From NCBI GenBank assembly GCA_034506395.1, contig JAPDPQ010000012.1, positions 62,001 to 126,000 of the forward strand: DNA of 64,000 bases, given 5' to 3'. The notes under the pieces were generated by a model. That model saw only the letters and a program-made list of their open reading frames with translations, did no database searches and was not told where the DNA came from. Origin of the DNA: a candidate division KSB1 bacterium. GTDB lineage: Bacteria > Zhuqueibacterota > Zhuqueibacteria > Thermofontimicrobiales > Thermofontimicrobiaceae. Within the stretch, counting starts at the first letter, position 1; the number at the start of each line of letters is the position of its first letter. The position numbers were made by a program, and so were the translations under genes. Below, piece after piece: positions 16,981-25,011 of the stretch.

Positions 16981-18432
16981 ATGAAAACACGAACAAGGAT
17001 GATAAAAAATGCACTGATCAGCTTGGGTGGCAATGACTTGAGATTGGTCGATGTGGTTTTTGCCGATCAGATCGAACAGGTTATCCCGAGAACCGATTGG
17101 CCCATCGAGTGGCGCGAAATCGCGACCAAGAAGCGATGGGAGCGCTTCAAGCACAATTTCCCAGTCGGAGCGGCCAATGAAGACATTCCGAGTTATGATG
17201 CTGAATTTCTGTTGCTCATGCCTGGAGCCATAGATGCCCATGTTCATTTCAACACCCCAGGGTTCGAGCATCGTGATGATTTTGCACACGGTTCGCTGGC
17301 TGCTGCTTGTGGGGGCGTGACGACCGTACTTGACATGCCCTGCACTTCAATCCCCCCGGTCACCTCAGCGAAAAATTTGGAATTGAAGCTTGAGGCGATC
17401 AAAGATCAAAGTTGGGTGGATTTCGGTTTATGGGGCGGCATCTCAGGCCGTGATTTCCCAAGCCCTTCGCGCATCCTTCAGCAAATCGAGGAGTTATTCG
17501 AGCGCGGCGTGGTTGGCTTCAAAGCATACCTAATCTCTGGTATGGAGACATTCACCGATTTGACCCTCCGCCAGATGGAGATAATTGCAAGTATCTTAGG
17601 GGATAGGGGTGCAATTTTAGCGGTCCATGCGGAGGATAAGGCGTTAGTTCAACAGCGACAGCAGGCTTTCGAACGCAAAAATTTAAATACCTGGCAGGCC
17701 TATTGCGAGGCTCGCGATGATATTGCTGAGGCCAAAGCGGTAAGACAGCTCATTCAGATAGCGAAACGAACCGGGTGCCGGGTTCATATTGTTCATTTAA
17801 GTTCGAAATTAGCGCTGGAGCAGATCGTACTCGCACAGTCAAAGGGCGTGGATATCACCGCTGAAACCTGTCCGCATTATCTCTATTTCACCGAGGATGA
17901 CTTTAAGAATGACTCGATCGCCAATTACCTCAAGACCGCGCCGCCGGTGAAAAAGGATGAAGATCGCACAGCTCTGTGGCTTGGTTTGGGAGATGGATCT
18001 ATCGCCTTTGTGACGACGGATCACGCGGGCTGCGATCCCATCAATGAGAAATCATCCTGGAATTTTTGGGAGGTTTATGGGGGAATCCCCGGTGTGGAGC
18101 ACCGAGTGCCATTTTTGTTCAGCGAAGGTTTCAAAAAGGATCGATTGACGTTAGCGAGGACAATCGAATTGCTTGCGACCAACGTGGCCGAGACCTTCGA
18201 ATTGGATACCAAAGGGGATTTATCCCCAGAGAGCGACGCAGATTTTGCGCTGATCAATTTATGGGATAGCCAAGTGGTCAAAGCGGAGCATATGCACAGC
18301 AAAGGCAAGTATACGCCGTTCGAAAGCGTCGTTTTGAATGCGGTCGTCCAAGCCACCTTTGTGCGGGGAAAATTGGTCTTCGATCGAAATGGTCGTTCGG
18401 AAGTCGCTCTGGGCTATGGTGAGCAAGTATAA
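16981..18432 (+). CDS. Cyclic amidohydrolase (dihydroorotase/allantoinase/hydantoinase family)
   Basis: A 483-residue TIM-barrel hydrolase with a complete binuclear metal site: H87 and H89 in DAHVHF, the carbamylated K181 in GFKAYL, H216 in VHAED, H272 in VHLSS and D347 in TTDHAG. 'NTPGFEHRDDF' after the first motif resembles allantoinase and hydantoinase more than biosynthetic dihydroorotase. The enzyme opens a cyclic amide ring. It follows the PLP enzyme after about 150 bases and precedes the SsnA-like gene. Substrate is not deducible; allantoin-, hydantoin- or dihydropyrimidine-like rings are candidates. The start may instead be the ATG at 16999. Confidence 0.88.
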   Translation: MKTRTRMIKNALISLGGNDLRLVDVVFADQIEQVIPRTDWPIEWREIATKKRWERFKHNFPVGAANEDIPSYDAEFLLLMPGAIDAHVHFNTPGFEHRDDFAHGSLAAACGGVTTVLDMPCTSIPPVTSAKNLELKLEAIKDQSWVDFGLWGGISGRDFPSPSRILQQIEELFERGVVGFKAYLISGMETFTDLTLRQMEIIASILGDRGAILAVHAEDKALVQQRQQAFERKNLNTWQAYCEARDDIAEAKAVRQLIQIAKRTGCRVHIVHLSSKLALEQIVLAQSKGVDITAETCPHYLYFTEDDFKNDSIANYLKTAPPVKKDEDRTALWLGLGDGSIAFVTTDHAGCDPINEKSSWNFWEVYGGIPGVEHRVPFLFSEGFKKDRLTLARTIELLATNVAETFELDTKGDLSPESDADFALINLWDSQVVKAEHMHSKGKYTPFESVVLNAVVQATFVRGKLVFDRNGRSEVALGYGEQV

Positions 18433-18526
18433 ACAAGGCGGCTCTATTGATGGATGACTTATATTGATTCCGACAATTGATTTTCGCATTTCGATTTAAA
18501 GAGCGAACTAAATTCCTGAGCCAAGA

Positions 18527-19867
18527 ATGAACTCAAAATACGAACTTACCATCAAAAATGCCTGGTTATGTCAGATTCAGCAGCGAACGATTGAGCCGGT
18601 CTTTGGAGAATTGCGCCTCAGCGATGGCAAAATTCAGGCACTCATTCCCACAGATTTCCAAAATTTCGTTCAACAGATGGTCACTCCTGAAGAAAATGTG
18701 TATGATGCTATGGGGCGCGTCGTTACCGTGCCGTTGATCAATTTTCATGATCATTTTTATTCGAGGTTGGCGAAGGGGCTGCCCATTCAAGCTTCGACCG
18801 ACATTTTTTATGACAAACTCAGACACCTATGGTGGCAGGTGGATCGCGTCCTGGATTTGGAGCTAATCGAAGCCAGCGCCACAATCGGAATTATGGATTC
18901 GCTGCGTCAGGGCGTCACCTATATTTTTGACCACCATGCTTCACCTCTGGCCGCACAAGGGAGCCTTCGTGCCATCAAACAGGTTTTAGTCCGCTACGGT
19001 CTGCGAGGTGTGTTGGCGTTCGAAACCTCGGACCGCAACGGCCCTGAACTCGCTCAACAGGGGCTGGATGAATTCGCCGATTTTTATGAGCATGAGGTGA
19101 GCAACGATGTGAAAGCGATGCTTGGGCTGCATGCATCGTTCACGTTAGAAGACGATACGTTGAATCGTGCCAAGGAACTGCTTAAGACATACAATACAGG
19201 AATCCACATTCATCTCTGTGAGGACCCGATCGATCGCTCCAAGAGTGCGGAACAATATCATGATCTGCCAGTGCATCGGCTCAAAAAATTTCACCTGCTC
19301 AATAAAAAATCGATTCTGGCTCATGGCATCCACCTCACTGGAGCGGATTATGCGACTATTGCCGAGGCTGGCAGCGCCATCGCCTATAACCTTGATTCCA
19401 ATTTGAATAATGCGGTTGGCTTGCCAGCGTTCAATCGCGCGCCAGCTCCAATTCCGATTCTCGTGGGCACAGATGGCATGCACGCCAATATTTCTCGATC
19501 CTTGAAACAGCTTTTCTTGCTCTATCGGCATCAGGGCAATGGGGTGGAAGACTCGTTCCGTTGGTTCCAGAAGTGCTTTTTCGATCAGTTGGATTTCGTG
19601 CACCATTATTTTGCTGATTTTCCCACGCTCAACCCTGGCGATCGCGCGGATTTGATCGTCTGGGATTATATCCCGCCTGCGCCGATCTGTGCAGAAAACT
19701 TCTGGGGCCATTTTATCTACGGAATGCTGGAAGCGCCAATCCATTCAGTGATTCAAAAAGCACGATTTTTGATGAAAGACAAGATGATCCCTGGCGAAGA
19801 AGAAGCCCGAGCAGCCAGCTATAAGCAAGGCGAGCGTCTATTCGATCGGTTTTGCAAAGGAATTTGA
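18527..19867 (+). CDS. ssnA: SsnA-like aminohydrolase (amidohydrolase superfamily)
   Basis: A 446-residue mononuclear amidohydrolase related to SsnA and other cytosine/guanine deaminase-like proteins. Ligands are H74 and H76 in NFHDHFYS, H229 in HIHLCE, H266 in AHGIHL and D316 in GTDGMHA. The 'YIFDHHASP' segment (133-140) is typical of SsnA. In E. coli and clostridia, ssnA sits in clusters with xanthine dehydrogenase-like and hydantoinase genes that were linked to purine or urate breakdown. Here it lies about 95 bases after a hydantoinase-like gene and 2.4 kb before a molybdenum hydroxylase, which supports that setting. The exact reaction is unproven. Confidence 0.8.
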   Translation: MNSKYELTIKNAWLCQIQQRTIEPVFGELRLSDGKIQALIPTDFQNFVQQMVTPEENVYDAMGRVVTVPLINFHDHFYSRLAKGLPIQASTDIFYDKLRHLWWQVDRVLDLELIEASATIGIMDSLRQGVTYIFDHHASPLAAQGSLRAIKQVLVRYGLRGVLAFETSDRNGPELAQQGLDEFADFYEHEVSNDVKAMLGLHASFTLEDDTLNRAKELLKTYNTGIHIHLCEDPIDRSKSAEQYHDLPVHRLKKFHLLNKKSILAHGIHLTGADYATIAEAGSAIAYNLDSNLNNAVGLPAFNRAPAPIPILVGTDGMHANISRSLKQLFLLYRHQGNGVEDSFRWFQKCFFDQLDFVHHYFADFPTLNPGDRADLIVWDYIPPAPICAENFWGHFIYGMLEAPIHSVIQKARFLMKDKMIPGEEEARAASYKQGERLFDRFCKGI

Positions 19868-19910
19868 CCGAATATTTGCATTTGAGCCAAAAATAATTTA
19901 TGTGGACTTA

Positions 19911-20726
19911 ATGGAAAAATACTGGGACTCTCATTCAGCAAATAAATTTGGCACCGAAAAGGAGCCAACGTCTGCGCTTTTTGTCGGTCATGGCAGCCCA
20001 ATGAACGCCATCGAAGAAAACGAATTTAGTCGGGCATGGATCGAATTGGGCAAGAAACTGCCGCAGCCGAAGGCGATCCTTTGTATTTCTGCGCACTGGG
20101 AGACGCTCGGGACCCAAGTGACTGCGATGGATGCGCCGAGAACCATTCACGATTTCTATGGTTTTCCGGCTAAGCTATATCGGCAGCGCTATCCAGCGTC
20201 AGGTTCACCTCAGTTAGCCGAACGGATTCGTCAGGCACTCGATCCGGTTCTGGTGGAGTTCGATTTCCAGTGGGGCTTAGATCATGGAACGTGGTCAGTG
20301 CTGATGCGGTTGTTTCCGAGCGCGAATATCCCAGTGGTGCAATTAAGCTTGAATCGGACAATGCCACCGACGGTTCACTATCAATTGGGCAAATCGTTGA
20401 GACCTTTGCGCGATGAGGGTGTGCTGATCATTGGCAGCGGCAACATGGTGCACAATTTGGGGATCATGCGATGGCAAGATATGGCTTTTGATTGGGCTGC
20501 TGAGTTCGATCTCATTCTGAAACGTCTCATTGAGGTTAGGGATCACGAGGCAATTGTCAATTATCAGCAATTCGGTCGGGCAGCGCAGTTGGCGATCCCA
20601 ACTAACGAGCATTTTCTCCCATTGCTCTACGTGCTGGCTGTTCAGGATGCGGATGAGCCAATTTCCTTTTTTGCCGAAAAAGTGACATTTGGGTCGATTT
20701 CGATGCGTGGGGTGAGAATTGGATAG
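19911..20726 (+). CDS. DODA-type extradiol aromatic ring-opening dioxygenase (YgiD-like)
   Basis: About 271 residues of the LigB/YgiD family, single-domain extradiol dioxygenases. Metal-ligand histidines are in place: H27 in FVGHGSP, H62 in SAHWET, and further H125 in LDHGTW and H181 in MVHNLG. YgiD opens the catechol ring of DOPA; the physiological substrate in most bacteria is unknown. The start is uncertain: ATG at 19911 or GTG at 19902, neither with a clear ribosome site. Its end overlaps the next gene's TTG start by 8 bases, so the two are coupled. Dioxygenase chemistry needs oxygen, which sits awkwardly with a strictly anaerobic purine pathway. Confidence 0.85.
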   Translation: MEKYWDSHSANKFGTEKEPTSALFVGHGSPMNAIEENEFSRAWIELGKKLPQPKAILCISAHWETLGTQVTAMDAPRTIHDFYGFPAKLYRQRYPASGSPQLAERIRQALDPVLVEFDFQWGLDHGTWSVLMRLFPSANIPVVQLSLNRTMPPTVHYQLGKSLRPLRDEGVLIIGSGNMVHNLGIMRWQDMAFDWAAEFDLILKRLIEVRDHEAIVNYQQFGRAAQLAIPTNEHFLPLLYVLAVQDADEPISFFAEKVTFGSISMRGVRIG

Positions 20727-21993
20727 TCTGTCAAGAACGAGAGTGATCGTGGTCGGTGCAGGGGCTGCTGGTTTGATGGCTGCAGGACAGGCAGGGGAGC
20801 TTGGTGCTGATGTCCTAGTTCTGGAAAAAATGCCCCGCATCGGCCTGAAATTGCGCATCACAGGAAAAGGGCGCTGTAATCTCACCAACATTGCGCCGGT
20901 ACCCGAATTTATCCGCCACTTTGGGCAGAATGGCCAATTTCTCCATCAGGCGTTTGCGCGATTTTTCAGCGAGGATTTGATCGCTTTCCTCGAGAATTTG
21001 GGACTTGAGACAATTATCGAACGCGGCGGTCGTGTTTTCCCAGCCACCAATCGGGCCAGTGAAGTGGTTCGCGTATTGGGCGATTGGGTAATTGAGCGGG
21101 CAAAAGTCCTAACCAATTATGCTGCCAAAAAGTTGATGGTTGAATGCGGAGAGATTACCGGTGTTACCGCTCAGTCACCATCCTTTGGTGATCAAATAAT
21201 TCGGGCCGACCGGGTGATCGTTGCCACGGGGGGCGCATCATATCCAGCTACTGGCTCGACTGGGGATGGTTATCAACTGGCTCAATCGGTCGGACACCGC
21301 GTCGTGCCGGTCCGTCCTTCCTTAGTGCCGTTGGAGACTGCTGGCGATATCGCCAGCCAATTACAGGGATTGAGCTTGCGGAATGTGGGATTGAAAGTCC
21401 TGATCGATGGCAAGAAGACGACAGAGGCATTCGGAGAAATGTTGTTCACCCATTTTGGCGTCTCAGGACCCATCGTGCTCGAGATCAGCAAATATTGTGT
21501 CGATGCGTTGCGCGCTGGGCAGTCTGTGGCGCTCTCCATCGATCTCAAGCCCGCTTTAGATGAACAAAAGTTGGACTTGCGGTTATTGAGAGACATCGAG
21601 CAGCATGGCAAGCGAAAGTTTGATAATTTGCTCAAAGCCCTGCTGCCTCAGAGATTGATATCGGTATGCGCGAAATTGGTCCAAATCGATCCGAATAAGC
21701 CAGGGCATCAAATCACTTCGGAGGAGCGCAAGCGGCTTGGCCGTTGGCTCAAAAATTTTCAGCTTCCGATCTCTGGTCATCGGGATTGGAATGAGGCGAT
21801 CATTACCGCTGGCGGCGTGGATGTTAAGCAGGTTGATCCAAGGACCATGGAATCTCGATTGGTTAAGGGGCTTTACTTCGCCGGAGAGGTATTGGATATC
21901 GATGCAGACACTGGTGGTTATAATTTGCAGGCCGCGTTTTCCACTGGCTGGTTGGCAGGAAGATCGGCCGCTGGGTTAAAAGCAAGGTATTGA
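20719..21993 (+). CDS. FAD-dependent oxidoreductase, BaiN/HI0933 (YhiN) family
   Basis: A 424-residue flavoprotein. 'VIVVGAGAAGLMAAGQAGE' is the FAD Rossmann motif, 'GKGRCNLTN' the HI0933 signature, and 'KGLYFAGEVLDIDADTGGYN' the second FAD contact at the C-terminus. Members include BaiN, which acts on bile-acid intermediates, but most have no assigned substrate. Translation probably begins at TTG 20719, overlapping the dioxygenase stop; GTG at 20743 is an alternative. The family call is secure; any role in the surrounding catabolic run is inferred from position only. Confidence 0.87.
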   Translation: MDSLSRTRVIVVGAGAAGLMAAGQAGELGADVLVLEKMPRIGLKLRITGKGRCNLTNIAPVPEFIRHFGQNGQFLHQAFARFFSEDLIAFLENLGLETIIERGGRVFPATNRASEVVRVLGDWVIERAKVLTNYAAKKLMVECGEITGVTAQSPSFGDQIIRADRVIVATGGASYPATGSTGDGYQLAQSVGHRVVPVRPSLVPLETAGDIASQLQGLSLRNVGLKVLIDGKKTTEAFGEMLFTHFGVSGPIVLEISKYCVDALRAGQSVALSIDLKPALDEQKLDLRLLRDIEQHGKRKFDNLLKALLPQRLISVCAKLVQIDPNKPGHQITSEERKRLGRWLKNFQLPISGHRDWNEAIITAGGVDVKQVDPRTMESRLVKGLYFAGEVLDIDADTGGYNLQAAFSTGWLAGRSAAGLKARY

Positions 21994-22205
21994 ATTTTAA
22001 TATCCGCATTGGGGCGGCGGAGATCAGACAACGTTGGCGACGGAGCGGCGAAAATCCGATCCTGGTATCAGCCTGTTTTAATGCTGGCGGATTATATTAT
22101 AGCAATCAAAACCTTTGGCATCTGCGCAGCTACGAAAATCACCTGAATCGAGCTGCAAAATGGTTTGGAGATGCCTGCTTCGTTGTCAATCAATTATTAA
22201 GTTAA
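21990..22205 (+). pseudogene. Fragment of a lysozyme-like peptidoglycan hydrolase
   Basis: A short open stretch encodes 'IRIGAAEIRQRW', 'SACFNAGGLYYS', 'WHLRSYENHLNRAAKWFGDA' and then stops. As I remember them, phage-like and effector-like muramidase domains share the pattern of a conserved AYNAGGL, a Trp-Arg-Tyr segment and an H..R..WFNDA helix near the domain end. No start codon with a ribosome site belongs to it (only the TTG overlapping the flavoprotein stop), and the N-terminal catalytic part is missing. It is therefore either a 5'-truncated remnant or, less likely, a tiny coupled gene. Confidence 0.45.
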
Positions 22206-22218
22206 AATGGAGGGTTAA

Positions 22219-22701
22219 ATGGAACAGATCATCAAATTCAAATTGAACCGCAGACCAGTCAGCATTACAGTCGATGGCGACCGAATGCTCTTGTGGGTGT
22301 TGCGGACCGATTTTGGTCTGACTGGGGCCAAATACGGTTGTGGTGAAGGCTTTTGCGGGAGCTGCACCGTATTGGTTGATGGTCAAGCGGTTCGTTCTTG
22401 TCAGACCCCAGTCAAGGCGGTGCAGGGTAGGGAAGTGATCACCATCGAAGGGCTGGCGAGAAACGGCAAGCTGCATCCCCTGCAAGAGGCGTTTATGAAA
22501 CACGATGCGATGCAATGTGGATTTTGCACGCCAGGGATGATTCTCAATGCTTATAGCCTGCTTAGGAAGAATAATAAGCTTTCAGTTGAACAGATCAAAG
22601 CCGGAATGGAGGATAATTTGTGCCGCTGTGGCGCCCATCCTCGGATCGTGGAAGCCATTTTAGACGCGGCAGCCCAGATGAAAGGAGGTAAGCGGAGATG
22701 A
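22219..22701 (+). CDS. [2Fe-2S] subunit of a xanthine oxidase-family molybdenum hydroxylase
   Basis: A 160-residue two-cluster iron-sulfur protein. The plant-type cluster uses C41, C46, C49 and C61 (GCGEGFCGSC...SC). The second uses C100, C103, C135 and C137 (CGFC...CRC). This is the small electron-transfer subunit of XdhC/CoxS/IorA type. GGAGGG lies just before the ATG. It overlaps the large-subunit gene by 4 bases (ATGA), so the two are made together. No FAD-binding middle subunit is present, so electrons probably pass to another carrier such as a cytochrome (inference). Confidence 0.93.
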   Translation: MEQIIKFKLNRRPVSITVDGDRMLLWVLRTDFGLTGAKYGCGEGFCGSCTVLVDGQAVRSCQTPVKAVQGREVITIEGLARNGKLHPLQEAFMKHDAMQCGFCTPGMILNAYSLLRKNNKLSVEQIKAGMEDNLCRCGAHPRIVEAILDAAAQMKGGKRR

Positions 22702-24836
22702 AGCCAATCGATCAAATGGAGCAAGATTTTTATGAAGGACTCATCGGCCGACCCATTGACCGACGCGCATTTTTAAAGCGCTTCGGTGGCGGCTTGATTG
22801 TGTTCTTCGCTATCGGTGACGGCTCATTGCTTGCGCAACAGCGCCCACGCCAGTGGTATCCCACGGATTTCAATGCCTATCTCATCATCGGCGCGGATAA
22901 CCGAGTTACATGCTTGGTGGGAAAAGTTGAAATGGGACAAGGTGTGATCACCTCGCTGGCTATGCAATTGGCCGATGAGCTTGACGTGCCGCTGGATCGC
23001 GTCGATATGGTGATGGGCGATACCGATCGCTGCCCCTGGGATATGGGCACGTTCGGTTCGCTGAGCACGCGCCAGTTCAGCCCGTTCCTGAGGCAGGCTG
23101 CTGCCGAGGCACGGGCGATATTGATCCACATGGCTGCACAACAATGGAACCGACCGATCGAGCAACTCCAGGTGAAGGATGGGCTAATTTTCGATGTTGC
23201 GAATCCAGCGAATCGCATCAGCTATGGCCAATTGACTGCGGGCAAAGTGATTGAGCGGCATTTGGATCCAAAGCCTTCGGTTAAAAAACCATCCGAGTTT
23301 AAAATCGTAGGCCAATCTGTTTTGCGGACCGATGCCCGACTCAAAGTGACCGGAGAAGCCAAATTTGCCGCGGATATTCAATTGCCTGACATGTTGTATG
23401 CTAAAATCCTGCGGCCGCCGGCTCATTGGGCAACTTTAAAGCAGCTCGATACGACTGAGGCTGAAACAATTGAAGGGGTCCAGATCGTCCGGGACGGCGA
23501 TCTGATCGCTGTGCTCCACAAGTATCCTGACATCGCGGAACGAGCCCTGAAAAAGATCAAAGCCGAATATGATATTCCAGAGCCAAAGGTGAATGACCAA
23601 AATATTTTTGACCATTTGCTTCAAGTGGCTGGGGAAGCGCGGGTAGTTGAGCAAGATGGCACAATCGAGACGGGAGAGCGGGAAGCAGCAATTACCATCG
23701 AAGCCACATACTTGAACAGCTATATCTCCCATTCTCCCATGGAGCCCCACGCCGCGGTTGCGAAATTCGATGGCGAAAAAGTGACGCTCTGGGTCTCAAC
23801 CCAAGGGCCGTTTACTGTGAAAAACGAAGTGGCTGAAGCGTTGGGCATTGCGCCTGAGAACGTTCGAGTGATCACGCCGTTCGTTGGAGGAGGCTTTGGC
23901 GGTAAGAACCGGAATCTTCAAGCTGTGGAAGCGGCGAGATTGGCGCGTCGGGCAGGCAAACCAGTGCAGGTGGCCTGGAGCCGTTTTGAAGAGTTCTTTT
24001 ACGATGCGTTTCGACCCGCCGCAGTGGTGAAAATCAAATCTGGCCTTTCCAGCGAAGGTGCTCCAGTTTTCTGGGATTACAATGTCTATTTTGCGGGCCG
24101 TCGCGGATCGCAACATTTCTATCGAATTCCCCATCATCGAACCCTGGAATACAACGGAATCGGACCAGAGCCAGCCCATTTCGTGACGGGTCCATGGCGA
24201 GCACCAGGCAACAACACCAATACCTTTGCCCGCGAGTCGCACATCGATATGATGGCCGAAAAAGCAGGCATGGATCCCGTGGAATATCGGCTCAAATATT
24301 TGAGGGATGAAAAGATGGTCCGGGTCCTCAAAGCTGCAGCCGAACGATTCGGCTACCAACCAGCCAAATTGCCCAGTGGCCGAGGAATTGGTGTGGCTTT
24401 GGGCATTGATGCTGGCACCTATGTTGCGCTGATCGCAGAGGTTGAAGTGAACAAAACCACTGGTCAGGTTCAGGTGAAACGTGTGGTCTGCGCTCAGGAC
24501 ATGGGATTGGTGGTCAACCCGGCCGGTGCCACCTTGCAGGTAGAAGGCTGCATTATGATGGGGCTGGGTTATGCGCTGGCCGAAGAGATCCATTTCAATG
24601 GTGGGCAGATATTCGACACCAATTTTGATACCTACGAGCTGCCGCGCTTTTCCTGGCTGCCGAAGATCGAGACGGTTTTAATCGAGGATCGCGAAGCTGC
24701 GCCCCAGGGCGGTGGCGAGCCAGCCATCATTTGCATGGGCGGCGTCATCGCAAACGCAATTTACGATGCCATCGGTGTCCGATTATTTCAATTGCCCATG
24801 ACGCCACAGCGGATTAAAGCAGCGATGAAATCATGA
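22698..24836 (+). CDS. Molybdopterin-binding large subunit with Tat signal (IorB/aldehyde oxidase type)
   Basis: A 712-residue large subunit of the xanthine oxidase family. A twin-arginine motif, RRAFLKR (residues 22-28), precedes a hydrophobic stretch to about residue 45, indicating folded export by Tat, with the small subunit as a hitch-hiker. Cofactor-binding stretches include 'KVEMGQGVIT', 'VGGGFGGKN' and the C-terminal 'QGGGEPA' with the likely catalytic Glu. Length and Tat signal match isoquinoline 1-oxidoreductase beta-type enzymes better than cytoplasmic xanthine dehydrogenase. The reaction is hydroxylation of an aromatic N-heterocycle or aldehyde; substrate unknown. A GGAGGT lies just upstream. 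It closes the catabolic run. Confidence 0.9.
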   Translation: MKPIDQMEQDFYEGLIGRPIDRRAFLKRFGGGLIVFFAIGDGSLLAQQRPRQWYPTDFNAYLIIGADNRVTCLVGKVEMGQGVITSLAMQLADELDVPLDRVDMVMGDTDRCPWDMGTFGSLSTRQFSPFLRQAAAEARAILIHMAAQQWNRPIEQLQVKDGLIFDVANPANRISYGQLTAGKVIERHLDPKPSVKKPSEFKIVGQSVLRTDARLKVTGEAKFAADIQLPDMLYAKILRPPAHWATLKQLDTTEAETIEGVQIVRDGDLIAVLHKYPDIAERALKKIKAEYDIPEPKVNDQNIFDHLLQVAGEARVVEQDGTIETGEREAAITIEATYLNSYISHSPMEPHAAVAKFDGEKVTLWVSTQGPFTVKNEVAEALGIAPENVRVITPFVGGGFGGKNRNLQAVEAARLARRAGKPVQVAWSRFEEFFYDAFRPAAVVKIKSGLSSEGAPVFWDYNVYFAGRRGSQHFYRIPHHRTLEYNGIGPEPAHFVTGPWRAPGNNTNTFARESHIDMMAEKAGMDPVEYRLKYLRDEKMVRVLKAAAERFGYQPAKLPSGRGIGVALGIDAGTYVALIAEVEVNKTTGQVQVKRVVCAQDMGLVVNPAGATLQVEGCIMMGLGYALAEEIHFNGGQIFDTNFDTYELPRFSWLPKIETVLIEDREAAPQGGGEPAIICMGGVIANAIYDAIGVRLFQLPMTPQRIKAAMKS

Positions 24837-25011
24837 GGTAATTGGCATAATCCACGTTTTGGTGCAACCTAGACCTATTAGATAAGGATTTTTTGAGTAG
24901 GAATTAGCTTTTGGGAGAAAGCAGATTAAACCCAATGCGGTCGTCTATTCTGAAGCCGATGGATCACTGTGTTGTAGAATAGTTTGTACGAATAGAACTC
25001 GGAGGGACAGG

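Noticed and set aside
16821-17036. Short frame overlapping the end of the PLP gene and the start of the amidohydrolase
   Set aside because: No ribosome site, low-quality composition, and it overlaps the next real gene.
23796-24593. Long minus-strand frame opposite the Mo large subunit
   Set aside because: Shadow of a well-supported gene; no recognisable motif.
22698-24836. Cytoplasmic xanthine dehydrogenase XdhA
   Set aside because: The Tat signal, the length and the lack of an FAD subunit fit the IorB/aldehyde oxidase type better.
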